A stretch of DNA of 64,000 nt from Thiobacillus sp. (GCA_021166845.1 JAJPEP010000052.1:37546-101545); one strand, 5' to 3'. Positions 54,752 to 63,423 are shown, counted from the stretch's first letter. The notes: generated from the letters alone by a model not told the origin. Numbers and translations: made by a program.

Positions 54752-56549
54752 GGGAAATAATTTCCAGCAAATCGTCATGGGGAAGAAACGGTCGGCTCTG
54801 ACATTCACGGAAGATGCGTGCCTTGCAGGTACGGCACACGTCCGGGTCGAGCCGCTTGTATATCGAGGCAATCGCTTCGGTTTTCGAGTCGAACAGGTTG
54901 GCGCCGCCGATTCTTTTCAAGGCACCGCTTTCCGCCAGTTGTTCCTGCACCGTATCCTTGACCCGGATGAAATAGAGCCCGCCCCCCGCTGCGCGCCGCC
55001 GCTCCGCCTCTTCGGCCAGGAATTCGGCGCCCGCCAGGTCGATGAAATTGATGCCATGCGCGACGATGGCTACGTGCTTCTGGCTCGGAAACGCCTGATC
55101 CTGGGCCGCAAATGCTTCACGGATGTGTGAGGTGGCGCCAAAAAACAGCGAGCCGTCGATACGCACGAACCTGAGCTGCGGGCATTGCCGAGCATCATCC
55201 GCATCGATGAATTTGCGTTTGGGGCTATTCGGATCGGGGGCACGAACCCGAACCTGCGGCTTCGAAGTCCGCGAAAGGTAGATGGCGAGCGACAGCAGCA
55301 CACCGATGATGATGGCCTCTTCCAGGGTCAGGAACAGGGTGCCAGCGAAGGTGGCCAGCATGATCGCGGTCTCCTCACGGCTGGTCTTGAAGACGTGGCC
55401 GATTTCCTTGAAGTCAATGAGCCCCCAGGCGACAAGGAACAGGATCCCTGCCATGGCCGCATTCGGTAGATACTGTGCCCATGGCGCAACAAACAGCACC
55501 AGCACCAACAGAAACACGCCGGCGAGGATCGCGGCAAGCGGCGTTTTCGCACCGGCAGCGAAATTCACGCCACTGCGATTGAACGAGCCGGTGGCGACAT
55601 AGCCCGAAAAGAAGGCGCCGGCGACATTGGATAGCCCCTGGCCGACGAATTCCTGGTTGCCATCCACATGCTGGCCGGAGCGCGCAGCGAGTGCACGGGC
55701 GATCGACACCGCTTCGGTCAGCGCCAGCAGGGTCACCGCGATCACACCCGACGCCACGGCGCGGATGCTCTCGGCGTCGAAATCCGGTGCCGAGAGCGGC
55801 GGCAGGCTGGCAGGCAGTGCGCCGACGGCTGGCAGTTCAACCCCCAGCCAAATGGCCAGCGCATTGCCAAAAAACGCTCCACCCAGCATTGCCACGATCA
55901 TGTACGGCAGCTTTGGCAGCCAGCGCTTGACAGCAATTCCCAGCAGAAGAGTAAAAAGACCGGTCGCGGCGATTGCAATGTGAATTTCGTCAACATGCGT
56001 GAAGACATACGACCATGTGTCCGAGAACGAGGCGCCGCGCGGGATTGCCTGACCGGTGAAATGCTTTACCTGGTTGGTGGCGATGAGAATGGCTGCGCCG
56101 GCAGTGAAGCCGGTCACCACGGAATGTGAAATGAAGTTCACCAGCGTACCGAGCTTGGCAAGACCCATGATCAATTGGACGATACCCACCATGAAGGTGA
56201 GTGTCAGCGCCAGACTCACGTACTGCGCGCTACCCGGATCGGCATGCGGCGAGAGCACCGAAAACAGCACGATCGACGCCGCCGTGGTGGGCCCCGAGAC
56301 GAGATGCCAACTGGAACCGAACAAGGCGGCGATGATCGCGGGGATCATGCCGGCATACAAGCCGTATTCGGGCGGCATGCCAGCGATGGTGGCAAATGCG
56401 ACCCCCTGCGGCAGCGCCACCAGCGCGCCCGTAAATCCAGCGACCGCATCCGAACGGGCCGTGTCCCGGTTGACGCGCGGCAACCAGAGGAGAAAGGAGG
56501 TAAAGGGTTTAAGCCATTTGGGTAGCGTAAGCTGAGTCGGCAGGGTCAT
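54744..56549 (-). CDS. SulP-family anion transporter with STAS domain, paralogue 2
   Basis: A 601-residue SulP transporter, clearly paralogous to the gene at 52149. Core motifs are GFTGALVALPQGVAFATIAGMPPEYGLY, LFGSSWHLVSGPTTA, GNQEFVGQGLSNVAGAFFSGY and LPNAAMAGILFLVAWGLID. The STAS domain (KHVAIVAHGINFIDLAGAEFL) is followed by a tail VCRTCKARIFRECQ with the same three cysteines. ATG 56549 is used. Directly upstream lie three 11-bp GTCAAG repeats and then a kinase/regulator pair on the same strand. The USP-like gene overlaps its end. Confidence 0.93.
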   Translation of the reverse strand: MTLPTQLTLPKWLKPFTSFLLWLPRVNRDTARSDAVAGFTGALVALPQGVAFATIAGMPPEYGLYAGMIPAIIAALFGSSWHLVSGPTTAASIVLFSVLSPHADPGSAQYVSLALTLTFMVGIVQLIMGLAKLGTLVNFISHSVVTGFTAGAAILIATNQVKHFTGQAIPRGASFSDTWSYVFTHVDEIHIAIAATGLFTLLLGIAVKRWLPKLPYMIVAMLGGAFFGNALAIWLGVELPAVGALPASLPPLSAPDFDAESIRAVASGVIAVTLLALTEAVSIARALAARSGQHVDGNQEFVGQGLSNVAGAFFSGYVATGSFNRSGVNFAAGAKTPLAAILAGVFLLVLVLFVAPWAQYLPNAAMAGILFLVAWGLIDFKEIGHVFKTSREETAIMLATFAGTLFLTLEEAIIIGVLLSLAIYLSRTSKPQVRVRAPDPNSPKRKFIDADDARQCPQLRFVRIDGSLFFGATSHIREAFAAQDQAFPSQKHVAIVAHGINFIDLAGAEFLAEEAERRRAAGGGLYFIRVKDTVQEQLAESGALKRIGGANLFDSKTEAIASIYKRLDPDVCRTCKARIFRECQSRPFLPHDDLLEIISHA

Positions 56550-56604
56550 AGCGGCGGGGAAACTTGCACTGAACCTGCAATAAATACCGCAGAACACATC
56601 ATCT

Positions 56605-56637
56605 TGACGTCAAGGTGACGTCAAGATGGCGTCAAGA
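56605..56637 (-). promoter_or_regulatory. Triple 11-bp direct-repeat operator upstream of SulP paralogue 2
   Basis: Three GTCAAG hexamers start at 56609, 56620 and 56631 in near-identical 11-bp units (TGACGTCAAGG, TGACGTCAAGA, TGGCGTCAAGA), 60-87 bp upstream of the SulP start. The last unit overlaps the kinase stop codon. Likely binding site of the OmpR-type regulator encoded at 57887-58588. Confidence 0.75.
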
Positions 56638-57897
56638 CGGCCTGAAACACAACTCGGCGCGCGTCCCCTGGCTTTCTTTGCTGTCCAGTGTGATGGTCCA
56701 GCCGTAGCGGTCGCAGATCTTCCTGACCAGCGACAGCCCGATACCCGCCCCCTCGCTGTGCACCCCTTTATAGAGACGCTGGAACACCTTGTCGAGTGCC
56801 GCGCGCGGAATGCCCACCCCGGTATCGGTGACCGTCAGCATATGCTCGTCCAGGCGAATCCGCACGCTGCCATGATCGGTATAGGTAAAACTGTTGCGCA
56901 GCAGGTTGGCGATCACGATGGCCAGCAGATTGGCATCAGCCACGACCTGGGGGTGCGCGAGGATTTCCAGGCTGATGTCGACCGGCCGCCTGCCCAGCAG
57001 GTGCCGGTGCTTTTCGATCGATTCTTCGATCAGCGCGGCCAGGTCGACTGGCTCGCGTCGTTCGTCATCGCGCTCGCGCGCCATGGCCAGAAGCGCGGTG
57101 GACAAATCCGCCATGTCGGCCGCGCCACGCTCGATACGCTGCAATCGCTGTCGATCCTTCTCCGGACGCGACTCATCCGCCAGCAACACTTCAGCAGCGC
57201 CGCGTATCACCGCGATGGGCGTGCGCAGCTCGTGCGACACGTCGGCCGTGAAGGCGCGCTCGCGGTCGATGAAGTGGGCCAGCCGGTCCAGCGCCTGCTC
57301 AAACGCATGCGCCAGTTCACCGACCTCATCGTGCGAAAAATCGTCACTCAGCTTTTCCGGGTGGGCATCCGGCTGCACACTACGCACCCTGCGCGCCAGC
57401 TCCTTGACCGGTTCGATAACGCGCTCGGCCAGCCACAAGGCCAGGCCTCCGGACAGCAACGTCATCAGAACGACGAACGCGGACAGATAGAGAATCAGCC
57501 TGGCCTGTTTTTGACGTAAAAGCGTTTCGTTGTAGAGCAGGAAATAACGACTGCCGGCGCGATCCGCGATGGCAACGCGGTAGTAGGTCGCGCCCATTTT
57601 GATTTCATGCAGTCCCGGCGGCCAAACGGCGATCGCATCTGGCGGAATGGGTTCGCCCTGGCGCGCAGGCAGCACATAGCCCAACAGGGAAGCGGTTGCC
57701 GGCGGGTGCGAATACGGATTGCGGCTGCGGCGCGACAGGTAATCCTGGATTTCCGCGTTAAGTGTTTCGTCGATCAGGCGCTCGCCCGCATCCCGCACGC
57801 CGATATAGAGACCGACGGCGGTGATCAGGCTGATCACGCCACCCACGGCCGCAAAAGCCGTGGCGACGCGAAAGCGCAGACTTCGGCTAAAGCGCAT
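56632..57897 (-). CDS. Sensor histidine kinase
   Basis: A 421-residue membrane kinase. Membrane helices lie at about 12-33 and 134-157 with a periplasmic sensor of some 100 residues between them (PYSHPPATASLLGYVLP). HAMP follows at about 158-210. The phospho-acceptor is His222 in DVSHELRTP. The N box is NLLRNSFTYTD, the G1 box DTGVGIP and the G2 box GAGIGLSLV. ATG 57897 overlaps the regulator stop by 11 nt. The signal is unknown; its neighbours suggest an anion- or sulfur-related cue. Confidence 0.93.
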   Translation of the reverse strand: MRFSRSLRFRVATAFAAVGGVISLITAVGLYIGVRDAGERLIDETLNAEIQDYLSRRSRNPYSHPPATASLLGYVLPARQGEPIPPDAIAVWPPGLHEIKMGATYYRVAIADRAGSRYFLLYNETLLRQKQARLILYLSAFVVLMTLLSGGLALWLAERVIEPVKELARRVRSVQPDAHPEKLSDDFSHDEVGELAHAFEQALDRLAHFIDRERAFTADVSHELRTPIAVIRGAAEVLLADESRPEKDRQRLQRIERGAADMADLSTALLAMARERDDERREPVDLAALIEESIEKHRHLLGRRPVDISLEILAHPQVVADANLLAIVIANLLRNSFTYTDHGSVRIRLDEHMLTVTDTGVGIPRAALDKVFQRLYKGVHSEGAGIGLSLVRKICDRYGWTITLDSKESQGTRAELCFRPS

Positions 57898-58588
57898 CGG
57901 GCGGCGCCATGCGGTAACCAATCCCTCGCTGGGTGTGGATGAGCGGCGGCTCACCCGGCCCGTCCACCGCCGCGCGGATAGTATGCATGTGCGAGCGCAG
58001 GGCATCGGAGTCGGGAGGGGCATCCCCCCAGACCGCGCGCTCCAGTTCTTCTCTCTTGATCACCCTGGGCGAGGCGCGCATCAGGACTTCCAGCAGCCTG
58101 AGCGGAATCGGCGGCAACGAGATCTGGCGCTCGCCACGCCGCAATCTGAACAGTGCGGGATCGAAGTGAAGATCAGCCACTTGCAGCACCGTCCCAGCCA
58201 CGCCATGGCTGGCTCGCCGCACCAGCGCCTTCAGGCGTGCTTCCAGCTCGCGCAGGGCAAACGGTTTCAGCACATAGTCGTCGGCACCGCATTCAAGGCC
58301 CGCCACCCGGTCGTCCAGCGCATCACGCGCGGTCAGCATGAGTACGGGCGTGTTGCGCTTGGCTTCTTCCCGAAATTTCCTGCATAGCGTGAGTCCATCC
58401 ATTCCGGGCAAGACGATGTCGAGGACAATGGCATCGTAATTCTTGGTGATGGCCAGGTGCAGCCCGGTAATCCCGTCCCCCGCCGCATCGGCGACATGGC
58501 CTTTGGCCTCCAGAAAATCACAGACATTGGCGGCCAGATCGGGATTGTCCTCGATCACCAGGACATGCAGAGGGATTGCAGGTTCCAT
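57887..58588 (-). CDS. OmpR-family response regulator
   Basis: A 233-residue regulator. The receiver domain has the acidic pair Glu13-Asp14, phospho-acceptor Asp57 (IVLDIVLPGMDG) and Lys in VLKPF. The winged-helix output domain ends with the RGIGYRM motif. It is first in a pair with the kinase. OmpR-type proteins bind head-to-tail repeats with 10-11 bp period, matching the arrays upstream of both SulP genes. Confidence 0.95.
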   Translation of the reverse strand: MEPAIPLHVLVIEDNPDLAANVCDFLEAKGHVADAAGDGITGLHLAITKNYDAIVLDIVLPGMDGLTLCRKFREEAKRNTPVLMLTARDALDDRVAGLECGADDYVLKPFALRELEARLKALVRRASHGVAGTVLQVADLHFDPALFRLRRGERQISLPPIPLRLLEVLMRASPRVIKREELERAVWGDAPPDSDALRSHMHTIRAAVDGPGEPPLIHTQRGIGYRMAPPDAL

Positions 58589-58639
58589 TGCTTCAGTCGC
58601 CGATTCATCACATGAAAAGGCCAGTTTAGGCCGCCCAGT

Positions 58640-58656
58640 GTTAAAATTGCATCAAA
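58640..58656 (-). promoter_or_regulatory. Degenerate pair of 11-bp-spaced operator-like hexamers before the regulator gene
   Basis: GTTAAA (58640) and ATCAAA (58651) are 11 bp apart and 52-68 bp upstream of the regulator start, a position matching the arrays before the SulP genes. The match to GTYAAS is imperfect. It may allow autoregulation or control of the divergent TSUP operon. Confidence 0.35.
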
Positions 58657-58660
58657 TTTC

Positions 58661-58680
58661 ATTCCCGGCCCGCCGGGAAT
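58661..58680. promoter_or_regulatory. 9-bp perfect inverted repeat in the divergent regulator/TSUP region
   Basis: ATTCCCGGC and GCCGGGAAT are separated by CC. No T run follows on either strand, so it is not a terminator. It lies 52 bp before the small membrane protein gene and may be an operator or a leader hairpin. Confidence 0.45.
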
Positions 58681-58731
58681 GCATATTTTCATCCACTTCA
58701 ATATTCACCAATCCTTCACAGGGAGTTTTTC

Positions 58732-59058
58732 ATGGCAGTGAGTCAAGCCTCCTTCGGCAAGGCGCTGGTATGGGGCATCATTACAGTCGGCCTCTACTGG
58801 TTCCTGTTTCAGTATTCAGACGTTTTCGAGCAGCTGGCCCACATCACCCAGGATGCCTGCCTGGTGCAGGGGGATGCCGACGCCACGTACTACAGCAAGG
58901 CCACGCCCGAGCTGTGCGCAGCTGAAAGCGGATCATTCATCGAAGGCACCTGGTGGTACGTGTTCGCGCCCATCGCGCTGGCTTTCGCCCTCTCCTACAC
59001 CCATGGCATCTTCACCGGCCTGTTCTGGGATGTTGTCGGTCTCAAGGCCAAAAAATAA
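58732..59058 (+). CDS. Small two-helix membrane protein, partner of the TSUP permease
   Basis: A 108-residue protein with membrane helices at about 10-28 and 74-96 and a loop between them carrying two cysteines (DACLVQ, PELCAA) that probably face the periplasm. No family is recognised. GGGAG lies 6-7 nt before the ATG. It is followed after 9 bp by the TSUP permease gene and so may be its accessory subunit. Confidence 0.75.
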   Translation: MAVSQASFGKALVWGIITVGLYWFLFQYSDVFEQLAHITQDACLVQGDADATYYSKATPELCAAESGSFIEGTWWYVFAPIALAFALSYTHGIFTGLFWDVVGLKAKK

Positions 59059-59067
59059 GGAATCGAC

Positions 59068-60165
59068 GTGGAACACGGCATGGAACTGATCAACTTCATC
59101 GAAATCACCCCCGTCACCGCCATCCTGCTCATCCTGGTCGGCTTTGTCGGCGGCATGGTGTCCGGCTTCATCGGATCGGGTGGCGCCTTTGTCCTCACAC
59201 CGGCCATGATGGCGCTGGGCGCGCCCGGCATTGTCGCGGTGGCCTCCAACATCTGCCACAAATTCCCGAAGGCGCTCGTGGGCGCAGTCAAACGTAACAA
59301 GTATGGCCAGGTGGACGTAAAGCTGGGCCTGGTTCTGGGTTTGTTCGCCGAAGGCGGCGTGCTGTTCGGCAAACATGTGATGACCGACATCAAGAACACC
59401 TTCGGCGCCGTCGGCACCGATCTCTACGTATCGGCGATGTTCATCGTGACGCTGGCCGTCGTGGGCGGCTTCGTGTTCAAGGACTACCGCAAGCTGAAGG
59501 CCCTGGATGACGCGGGCCAGGGCGAGGAGGCCACGCCGATCACCAAAGTGGCGCGCTGGGTCCAATCGGTCAACATCCCGGGCACCATGATCTATTCCAA
59601 GGCCGCGCAGGCCGAACTGTCGATACTGTTCCTCGTCCCCATCGGCTTCGCCACCGGCTTCCTGGCCTCGGCCATCGCCGTGGGCGGCTTCATCGGCGTG
59701 CCGGCGATGATCTACCTGCTCGGCGTGCCGGCCATCATGGCCACCGCCACGGAACTCGTCATTGCTTTCGTCATGGGCTTGGGCGGGACGATTTTCTACG
59801 GCCTGGAAGGCGCTGTGGACATTCGCCTCGCCATGCTGATCCTGTTGGGATCACTATTCGGCATCCAGGTCGGCGCCATCGGCACCACCTACGTGAAGGA
59901 CTATCAGGTCAAGTTCACCATGGCGGTCATCATGCTGACCGTGCTGTTCTCCCGCTTCTTCTATATCCCCGGTTATCTCAGCCACCTCGGATTGATGGAA
60001 CCGCTGGCCCCTTCCATGACGCAGATTCTCAAGTGGATTGGCGACGGCGTGTTGGCAGTGGCCCTGATCGTGGGTGCGTATACGGTCCTGTCCGCCCTGT
60101 TCAAGGGAATGAAGGCGCATAAGGAAAAGCAGACCGTCCTGGGCCGAACCGAAGTAGCTGATTGA
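59068..60165 (+). CDS. TSUP-family (TauE/SafE) transporter
   Basis: A 365-residue permease of the sulfite/sulfoacetate exporter family. About eight membrane helices occur in two repeats, with the family motifs GFVGGMVSGFIGSGGAFVLTPAMM and GFATGFLASAIAVGGFIGVPAMIYLLG. A cytoplasmic loop separates the halves. The GTG start at 59068 has AAGGA 6 nt upstream; an ATG four codons in is possible. Substrates may be sulfite, sulfate or organosulfonates. Co-transcribed with the small membrane protein and the UspA gene. Confidence 0.9.
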   Translation: MEHGMELINFIEITPVTAILLILVGFVGGMVSGFIGSGGAFVLTPAMMALGAPGIVAVASNICHKFPKALVGAVKRNKYGQVDVKLGLVLGLFAEGGVLFGKHVMTDIKNTFGAVGTDLYVSAMFIVTLAVVGGFVFKDYRKLKALDDAGQGEEATPITKVARWVQSVNIPGTMIYSKAAQAELSILFLVPIGFATGFLASAIAVGGFIGVPAMIYLLGVPAIMATATELVIAFVMGLGGTIFYGLEGAVDIRLAMLILLGSLFGIQVGAIGTTYVKDYQVKFTMAVIMLTVLFSRFFYIPGYLSHLGLMEPLAPSMTQILKWIGDGVLAVALIVGAYTVLSALFKGMKAHKEKQTVLGRTEVAD

Positions 60166-60183
60166 ACCAGAAAGGAAGACACC

Positions 60184-61023
60184 ATGCCCATCAACACCCT
60201 TCCGGAAGCAGGAAAACTGACCCACGTCCTCGTCGCCACGGATGGCTCCGATGGCTCTGCCGGCGCCATTCGCACGGGCGTGGCCCTGGCCCGGACCTAC
60301 GGCGCGCAGCTGACCGGCCTGTCCATCGCGCTCGACAATCCCGAATACAGCACCTTCGTACCCAACCTGCAGGAAATGGCCCAGCAGCATGCGCGCGAGG
60401 CACTGAAGACATTTGTCGAAGAGGCCGGCGAAGACGCCGGGACCACGATCCGTGACGCGACCGATCCTGCCACGGCCATTATCGAGGCCGCCAGCGAGCT
60501 TAAATCCGACATCATTGTTCTCGGCCGTCGCGGCAAGCGTGGCCTCGCGCGCATGATGGTGGGCGATGCGACGGCGAAGGTCGTGGGCCAGGCCGAATGC
60601 CCCGTGCTCGTGGTGCCGCGTGCCGCGCACCTGTGGGAGAAGCATATTCTGCTCGCGACCGACGGATCGGAATACAGCGATGCAGCGATCGATGCCGCAG
60701 GCCGTGTTGCCCGACAGGCACGCCTGCCGGTGAAGGTGGTATCGGTCGTTACCAGCAGTCACAGCGAGGAACGGCGCCAGGAGGCGAAACGGGCAGTTGC
60801 CGTTGCGCTGGAGCGTCTCAAGGGGCTGGGCGTTGAAGCGGAAGGCCAGGTGGAGGAAGGGCGCCCGGATGACGCCATCATCAAGGCCGCGGAGGCGGCG
60901 GGCGCCGACCTCATCATCATCGGCAGCCATGGCCGGGCCGGCCTCAGAAAAATCCTGCTCGGCAGTGTGGCCGAGCGGGTCATCGGTCACGCGCCCTGCT
61001 CGGTTCTGATCATCAAACCCTAA
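60184..61023 (+). CDS. Tandem-domain universal stress protein (UspA family)
   Basis: A 279-residue cytoplasmic protein made of two USP domains (about 12-145 and 151-279). Each has the ATP-type motif: GRRGKRGLARMMVGDAT in the first and GSHGRAGLRKILLGSVAE in the second. Each begins with a VATDGSD/LATDGSE strand. It follows the TSUP gene by 18 bp and is last in that operon. USP domains often sense ATP status and modulate nearby transporters. Confidence 0.94.
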   Translation: MPINTLPEAGKLTHVLVATDGSDGSAGAIRTGVALARTYGAQLTGLSIALDNPEYSTFVPNLQEMAQQHAREALKTFVEEAGEDAGTTIRDATDPATAIIEAASELKSDIIVLGRRGKRGLARMMVGDATAKVVGQAECPVLVVPRAAHLWEKHILLATDGSEYSDAAIDAAGRVARQARLPVKVVSVVTSSHSEERRQEAKRAVAVALERLKGLGVEAEGQVEEGRPDDAIIKAAEAAGADLIIIGSHGRAGLRKILLGSVAERVIGHAPCSVLIIKP

Positions 61024-61043
61024 ACCCGATCGCCACAAATGCG

Positions 61044-61078
61044 AGGCCGTGCGGGATAATCCCGTACGGCCTTTTTTT
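61044..61078 (+). terminator. Rho-independent terminator of the TSUP-uspA operon
   Basis: A 12-bp stem (AGGCCGTGCGGG with CCCGTACGGCCT, one G-T pair) has a short loop and is followed by seven T residues. It separates this operon from the carbonic anhydrase gene 11 bp later. Confidence 0.92.
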
Positions 61079-61088
61079 GGAGCGCAAC

Positions 61089-61649
61089 ATGATCCGCAGG
61101 AACCCGTCCGGGCATTTGCCCGTCGTGCATGAAACCGCTTTCGTCGACCCGACCGCCATCCTGTGCGGCAAGGTCATCGTCGAGGAGAACGTATTCATCG
61201 GCCCCTATGCCGTCATCCGTGCCGACGAGGTGGACGAGAACGGCGAGATGGACGCTATCGTCATTGGTGCGAATTCAAACATCCAGGACGGCGTGGTCAT
61301 CCACTGCAAGGCCGGCGGCGGGGTCAACATCGGCAAGGGCACCTCGATCGCGCACCGTTCCATCGTGCATGGTCCCTGCACCGTCGGCGACGGGGTGTTC
61401 GTCGGCTTCAACTCGGTCCTGTTCAACTGCGTGGTCGGCAGCCATTCGGTGATCCGCCACAACTCGGTGGTGGAGGGCTGCGAGGTGCCTCACAGCTTCT
61501 ACATTCCTTCGACGGTCAACATCAAGTCGGACAAAGATCTGGAAACCATCGAACGCGTCACGCCCGACGTCGCCAGCTTCTCGGAAAGCGTGATCCAGGC
61601 CAACACGGAACTGGTCAAGGGCTACAAGCGCATCCGCAACGAGTTTTGA
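61089..61649 (+). CDS. Gamma-class carbonic anhydrase-like protein
   Basis: A 186-residue left-handed beta-helix protein with hexapeptide repeats. Likely zinc ligands are His72 (GVVIHCK), His89 and His94 (SIAHRSIVHG), spaced as in gamma carbonic anhydrases. Arg44 in VIRADEV and the Gln-Asp in NIQDG are also conserved. GGAG lies 7 nt before the ATG. It ends 7 bp before a SulP gene, suggesting a bicarbonate uptake/hydration module. Activity is not assured, as some relatives are inactive. Confidence 0.87.
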   Translation: MIRRNPSGHLPVVHETAFVDPTAILCGKVIVEENVFIGPYAVIRADEVDENGEMDAIVIGANSNIQDGVVIHCKAGGGVNIGKGTSIAHRSIVHGPCTVGDGVFVGFNSVLFNCVVGSHSVIRHNSVVEGCEVPHSFYIPSTVNIKSDKDLETIERVTPDVASFSESVIQANTELVKGYKRIRNEF

Positions 61650-61656
61650 TCCAGGG

Positions 61657-63294
61657 ATGATCGCTGCCCTGGAGTCCTGGCGCGCCGGCCTGTTCCGCCG
61701 GCGTCATGCCATGCGCAACATCGGCGCCGGCCTGGTGGTCGGCGTCGTCGCCCTGCCGCTGGCGATGGCCTTCGCCATTGCCAGCGGCGCGCGCCCGGAA
61801 CAGGGCATCTACACCGGCATCATCGCCGGCCTGCTGGCAGCGCTGTTCGGCAGTTCGCGGGTGTCGATCAGCGGACCGACCGGCGCCTTCATTGCCATCC
61901 TCGCCGGCATCACCGCCAAATACGGCATCGACGGCTTGCAGATCGCCAGCCTCATGGCCGGGCTGATCCTGCTGGCGATGGGCCTGGTGAAGCTGGGCGG
62001 CATCATCCGCTTCATCCCCACCCCGGTGATCACCGGCTTCACCGCCGGCATCGCGGTCATCATTTTCGTCGGCCAATGGAAGGATTTTTTCGGACTGCAA
62101 CCCGCCGCCTCCGGCCAGCATTTCCATGAAAAACTGACAATGCTGATCGAGGCCGTGCCCGGCCTGCATCTGCCAACCACCCTGCTTGCCGTCGGCGCGC
62201 TTGCCATCGTTGTGATTTCGCCGCGCCTGACCCGGCGCATCCCCAGCCCGCTCATCGCCATGCTCGCCGCCACCCTTGCCCAGACCTACTGGCAGTTCGA
62301 TGGCGTCGCCACCATCGGCAGCGCTTTCGGCGGCATTCCCTCAGGCCTGCCCGAACTGCACCTGCCGCAGATCAGCTTCGCACGCGTGCTGGAACTCATC
62401 GGCCCCGCCTTCACCATCGCCATGCTGGGCGCGATCGAATCACTGCTCTGTGCGGTGGTCGCCGACGGCATGATTGGCGGCACCCGCCACGACCCCAACC
62501 AGGAACTGGTTGGCCAGGGCATCGCCAACCTCGCCGCGCCGCTGTTCGGCGGCTTCGCCACCACCGGTGCGATCGCGCGCACCGCCACCAATATCCGCAA
62601 CGGCGGCAACAGCCCGCTCGCCAGCGTGGTCCATGCGCTGTTTCTGCTCGCCATCATCATGGCGCTGGCGCCGCTGGCAGCGCACATCCCGCTCGCCGCG
62701 CTGGCCGCGATCCTGTTCGTGGTAGCCTGGAACATGAGTGAGGCGCGGCATTTCGTCGATCTTTTGCGCCATGCGCCGATGAACGACAAGGCGCTGCTAC
62801 TCATCACCTTCCTGCTCACCGTCTTCGCCGACCTGGTGATCGCGGTCAACGTCGGCGTCCTGCTCGCTGCGCTGCTCTTCATGAAGCGCATGAGCGAGAC
62901 GGTGACCATCGAGGGCGAAAGCGACACCGTTCTGGCCAACCTGTGCCCGGTGGGGGTGCCCAAAGGGGTGCAGGTCTACTCCATCGACGGCCCACTCTTC
63001 TTCGGCGCCGCCGCCACCTTCGAGCGCACCCTCGCCAGCCTGCACGACAACACCCGCGTGCTGATCCTGCGTCTGGGTCAGGTACCGATTGTGGACGCTA
63101 CCGCCATGCAGGCTCTGGCCGACCTCACGCGCCACTTCCAGCAGCGCGGGGTCAGCGTGCAGCTGTGCGAAGCCAACGCCCGCATCAACGAAAAATTGAA
63201 AAACTTCGGCCTGCTTACCCGCCTGAAACAGACGGACGCGACGGTCAGCCTGCCGGACGTGCTCGCAAGCGTATCGCGCGCGATGGAAGCCTGA
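61657..63294 (+). CDS. SulP-family transporter with STAS domain (BicA-like candidate)
   Basis: A 545-residue SulP protein, shorter than the two paralogues upstream and without their cysteine tail. Core: GLVVGVVALPLAMAFAIASGARPEQGIY, LFGSSRVSISGPTGAF, NQELVGQGIANLAAPLFGGF. The STAS domain is at about 430-530 (VLILRLGQVPIVDATAMQAL). The coupling to a gamma carbonic anhydrase and the proximity of cbbO favour bicarbonate as substrate, as in BicA, but sulfate remains possible. Confidence 0.92.
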   Translation: MIAALESWRAGLFRRRHAMRNIGAGLVVGVVALPLAMAFAIASGARPEQGIYTGIIAGLLAALFGSSRVSISGPTGAFIAILAGITAKYGIDGLQIASLMAGLILLAMGLVKLGGIIRFIPTPVITGFTAGIAVIIFVGQWKDFFGLQPAASGQHFHEKLTMLIEAVPGLHLPTTLLAVGALAIVVISPRLTRRIPSPLIAMLAATLAQTYWQFDGVATIGSAFGGIPSGLPELHLPQISFARVLELIGPAFTIAMLGAIESLLCAVVADGMIGGTRHDPNQELVGQGIANLAAPLFGGFATTGAIARTATNIRNGGNSPLASVVHALFLLAIIMALAPLAAHIPLAALAAILFVVAWNMSEARHFVDLLRHAPMNDKALLLITFLLTVFADLVIAVNVGVLLAALLFMKRMSETVTIEGESDTVLANLCPVGVPKGVQVYSIDGPLFFGAAATFERTLASLHDNTRVLILRLGQVPIVDATAMQALADLTRHFQQRGVSVQLCEANARINEKLKNFGLLTRLKQTDATVSLPDVLASVSRAMEA

Positions 63295-63423
63295 ATGGGG
63301 TCCGGACTGGACCTGGGGTGCTGAATCCCAAGGAGGCGCTGAACTGCCATCGCGAGGAGCGAAGCCTGAAGGACTTTGTTGGTTTTACTTCGCGGCCGTT
63401 CATGTCCTTCGTGGACGAAAAAG

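Noticed and set aside
58661..58680. Inverted repeat considered as a terminator
   Set aside because: There is no T run on either strand and it lies between divergent genes, so a regulatory site is more likely.
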